DNA of 64,000 nt. Origin: Neptunomonas japonica JAMM 1380 (GTDB taxonomy: Bacteria; Pseudomonadota; Gammaproteobacteria; Pseudomonadales; Balneatricaceae). The translations under genes were made by a program, and so were the position numbers. Positions 63,069 through 64,000 of this stretch are shown in pieces. The stretch is from positions 1,240,001-1,304,000 of the forward strand of contig NZ_AP014546.1 in assembly GCF_016592555.1 (NCBI RefSeq), written 5' to 3'. The notes under the pieces are model-generated. The model saw only the letters and a program-made list of their open reading frames with translations. It was not told where the DNA came from and ran no database searches. Each line of letters starts with the position of its first letter. The stretch's first letter is position 1.

Positions 63069-64000
63069 ATGAGACTATCAAATAAAAAAACAATGTTAGG
63101 TGAATCCCCTTTAATGTTGGACCTATCTGACCAAATTTCCCGAATAGCACCACTCAATAAGCCGGTGCTGGTATTGGGGGAGAGGGGGACAGGTAAGGAG
63201 CTGGTTGCAGAGCGTGTTCACTTTCTATCGAAGCGTTGGGATCAAAGCTTCCTTAAAATTAGTTGTGCTTCGATGAATGATAATTTGCTGGATTCTGATC
63301 TTTTTGGACATGAAGTAGGGGCTTTTACCGGCGCTACAAAACGCCATTTAGGGCGCTTTGAAAGAGCAGAAGGCGGCACTCTTTTTCTTGATGAGGTGGC
63401 GACATGTTCAACACAGGTACAAGAAAAGCTGTTGAGAATTGTTGAGTACGGAGAGTATGAGCGCCTGGGTGGGCAACATACTTTGCAAGCAGACGTTCGT
63501 CTGGTTGCAGCAACGAATGATGATTTGCAAAAAATGTCTGAAAAGAAAGAGTTTCGAGCGGACTTATTAGATCGGTTAGCGTTTGATGTTATTCATATTC
63601 CTCCTCTTAGGTATCGTCAGGAAGATGTTTTGATTCTTGCTGAGAGTTTTGCTCTAAGTATGTGTTTTGAGCTTGAGCGACAGTACTTTTCGGGCTTTAC
63701 CGAGAGTGCCAAAAGTCAGATGTTGGAATATGACTGGCCTGGCAACGTGAGGGAGTTGCGTAATGCTGTTGAGCGAACGGTTTACAGGCAAGAATCTGCT
63801 GACGAACCAATAAATACGTTAGTTTTAGATCCTTTCAAAGCGAGCTGGCTGCAAGCGAAGGAAAGCCCTCTCGTTGTGGGAGCGCCTCCTGTTGCAGATA
63901 TTGATGAGGGTGGTCTGTCAGATCAGGTTGAAGCGCTTGAGCAGCAGCTCTTGTTAGATGCGCTTACAGCTACGCGTTTTAATCAAAAGCAAGCAGCTGA
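63069..64000 (+). CDS. pspF: Psp operon transcriptional activator PspF, 5' part
   Basis: Sigma-54 enhancer-binding protein, cut by the window end after about 310 codons. It begins directly with the AAA+ domain and has no receiver, as PspF should. Walker A is GERGTGKELVAERVH, the sigma-54 contact loop is GAFTGA, Walker B is GGTLFLDEVAT, and the arginine-finger region is FRADLLDRLAFDV. The start of the C-terminal HTH (RFNQKQAA) is just visible. Divergent from pspA. The ATG at 63069 gives MRLSNKKTMLGESP, aligning with E. coli PspF. Confidence 0.94.
   Translation, partial: MRLSNKKTMLGESPLMLDLSDQISRIAPLNKPVLVLGERGTGKELVAERVHFLSKRWDQSFLKISCASMNDNLLDSDLFGHEVGAFTGATKRHLGRFERAEGGTLFLDEVATCSTQVQEKLLRIVEYGEYERLGGQHTLQADVRLVAATNDDLQKMSEKKEFRADLLDRLAFDVIHIPPLRYRQEDVLILAESFALSMCFELERQYFSGFTESAKSQMLEYDWPGNVRELRNAVERTVYRQESADEPINTLVLDPFKASWLQAKESPLVVGAPPVADIDEGGLSDQVEALEQQLLLDALTATRFNQKQAA

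Noticed and set aside
1..64000. tRNA, rRNA, complete prophage, insertion sequences or CRISPR arrays
   Set aside because: None recognised on either strand; the only mobile trace is the integrase remnant at dusA.

Overview
The window is chromosomal DNA of a marine-type gammaproteobacterium. The evidence is the gene families (RecBCD, PspABC/PspF, PtsP, Mqo, HrpA, MlaA, YdbH/YnbE/YdbL, paaABCDE), the moderately AT-rich composition, and gene order shared with pseudomonads (mlaA, PP2C regulator, STAS protein, tal, dusA). An Oceanospirillaceae-like host fits best, but the genus cannot be read from the sequence. Both window edges cut genes: a chemoreceptor at the left and pspF at the right.

Layout. 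1-6.7 kb: the end of a chemoreceptor, a double-receiver response regulator, an MFS transporter, a small membrane protein and ptsP. 6.7-15.4 kb: recC-recB-recD with overlapping genes. 15.4-19.6 kb: a 50-residue membrane peptide, glutaredoxin, mqo, a YgiM-like SH3 protein and an MscS channel. 19.6-24.5 kb (minus strand): an SLC5-STAC protein without a kinase, yidD, a degenerate GGDEF protein and PIN-PhoH. 24.6-37.5 kb: cobB, ppnN, a BktB-type thiolase, an M23 peptidase with bactofilin, a YafJ-like amidotransferase, an acyl-CoA ligase, hrpA and a highly expressed porin. 37.6-42.2 kb: mlaA, a PP2C phosphatase and a STAS protein, then a non-coding RNA locus, then tal and dusA facing back. 42.2-42.9 kb: debris of an integrative element at the 5' end of dusA. 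42.9-46.6 kb: paaABCDE. 47-50.4 kb: glycerophosphodiesterase, LemA and DUF2207. 50.6-52.6 kb: an OprC-type copper receptor. 52.7-58.5 kb: a tightly packed eight-gene envelope operon ending in ydbH-ynbE-ydbL-dsbB-lpxR. 58.7-64 kb: a small membrane protein, rmuC, a PEP-CTERM protein, and pspABC divergent from pspF with a visible sigma-54 promoter.

Main discovery. Between the STAS gene and tal (about 40034-40170) lies an unannotated RNA gene. It has at least six GGA motifs, most in the loops of short hairpins, and ends in an intrinsic terminator. This is the architecture of the RsmY/RsmZ/CsrB RNAs that titrate CsrA/RsmA. It sits directly downstream of a PP2C/STAS signalling pair, the kind of module that in Pseudomonas (HsbR/HsbA) feeds into rsmY control.

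Other points worth attention are the decayed integrase at dusA with nested GTGCTAC repeats, three signalling proteins that lack their catalytic or phosphoacceptor residues, the kinase-less SLC5-STAC protein, an MlaA without a lipobox, a PEP-CTERM substrate with no sorting gene in view, and two short membrane-peptide genes.
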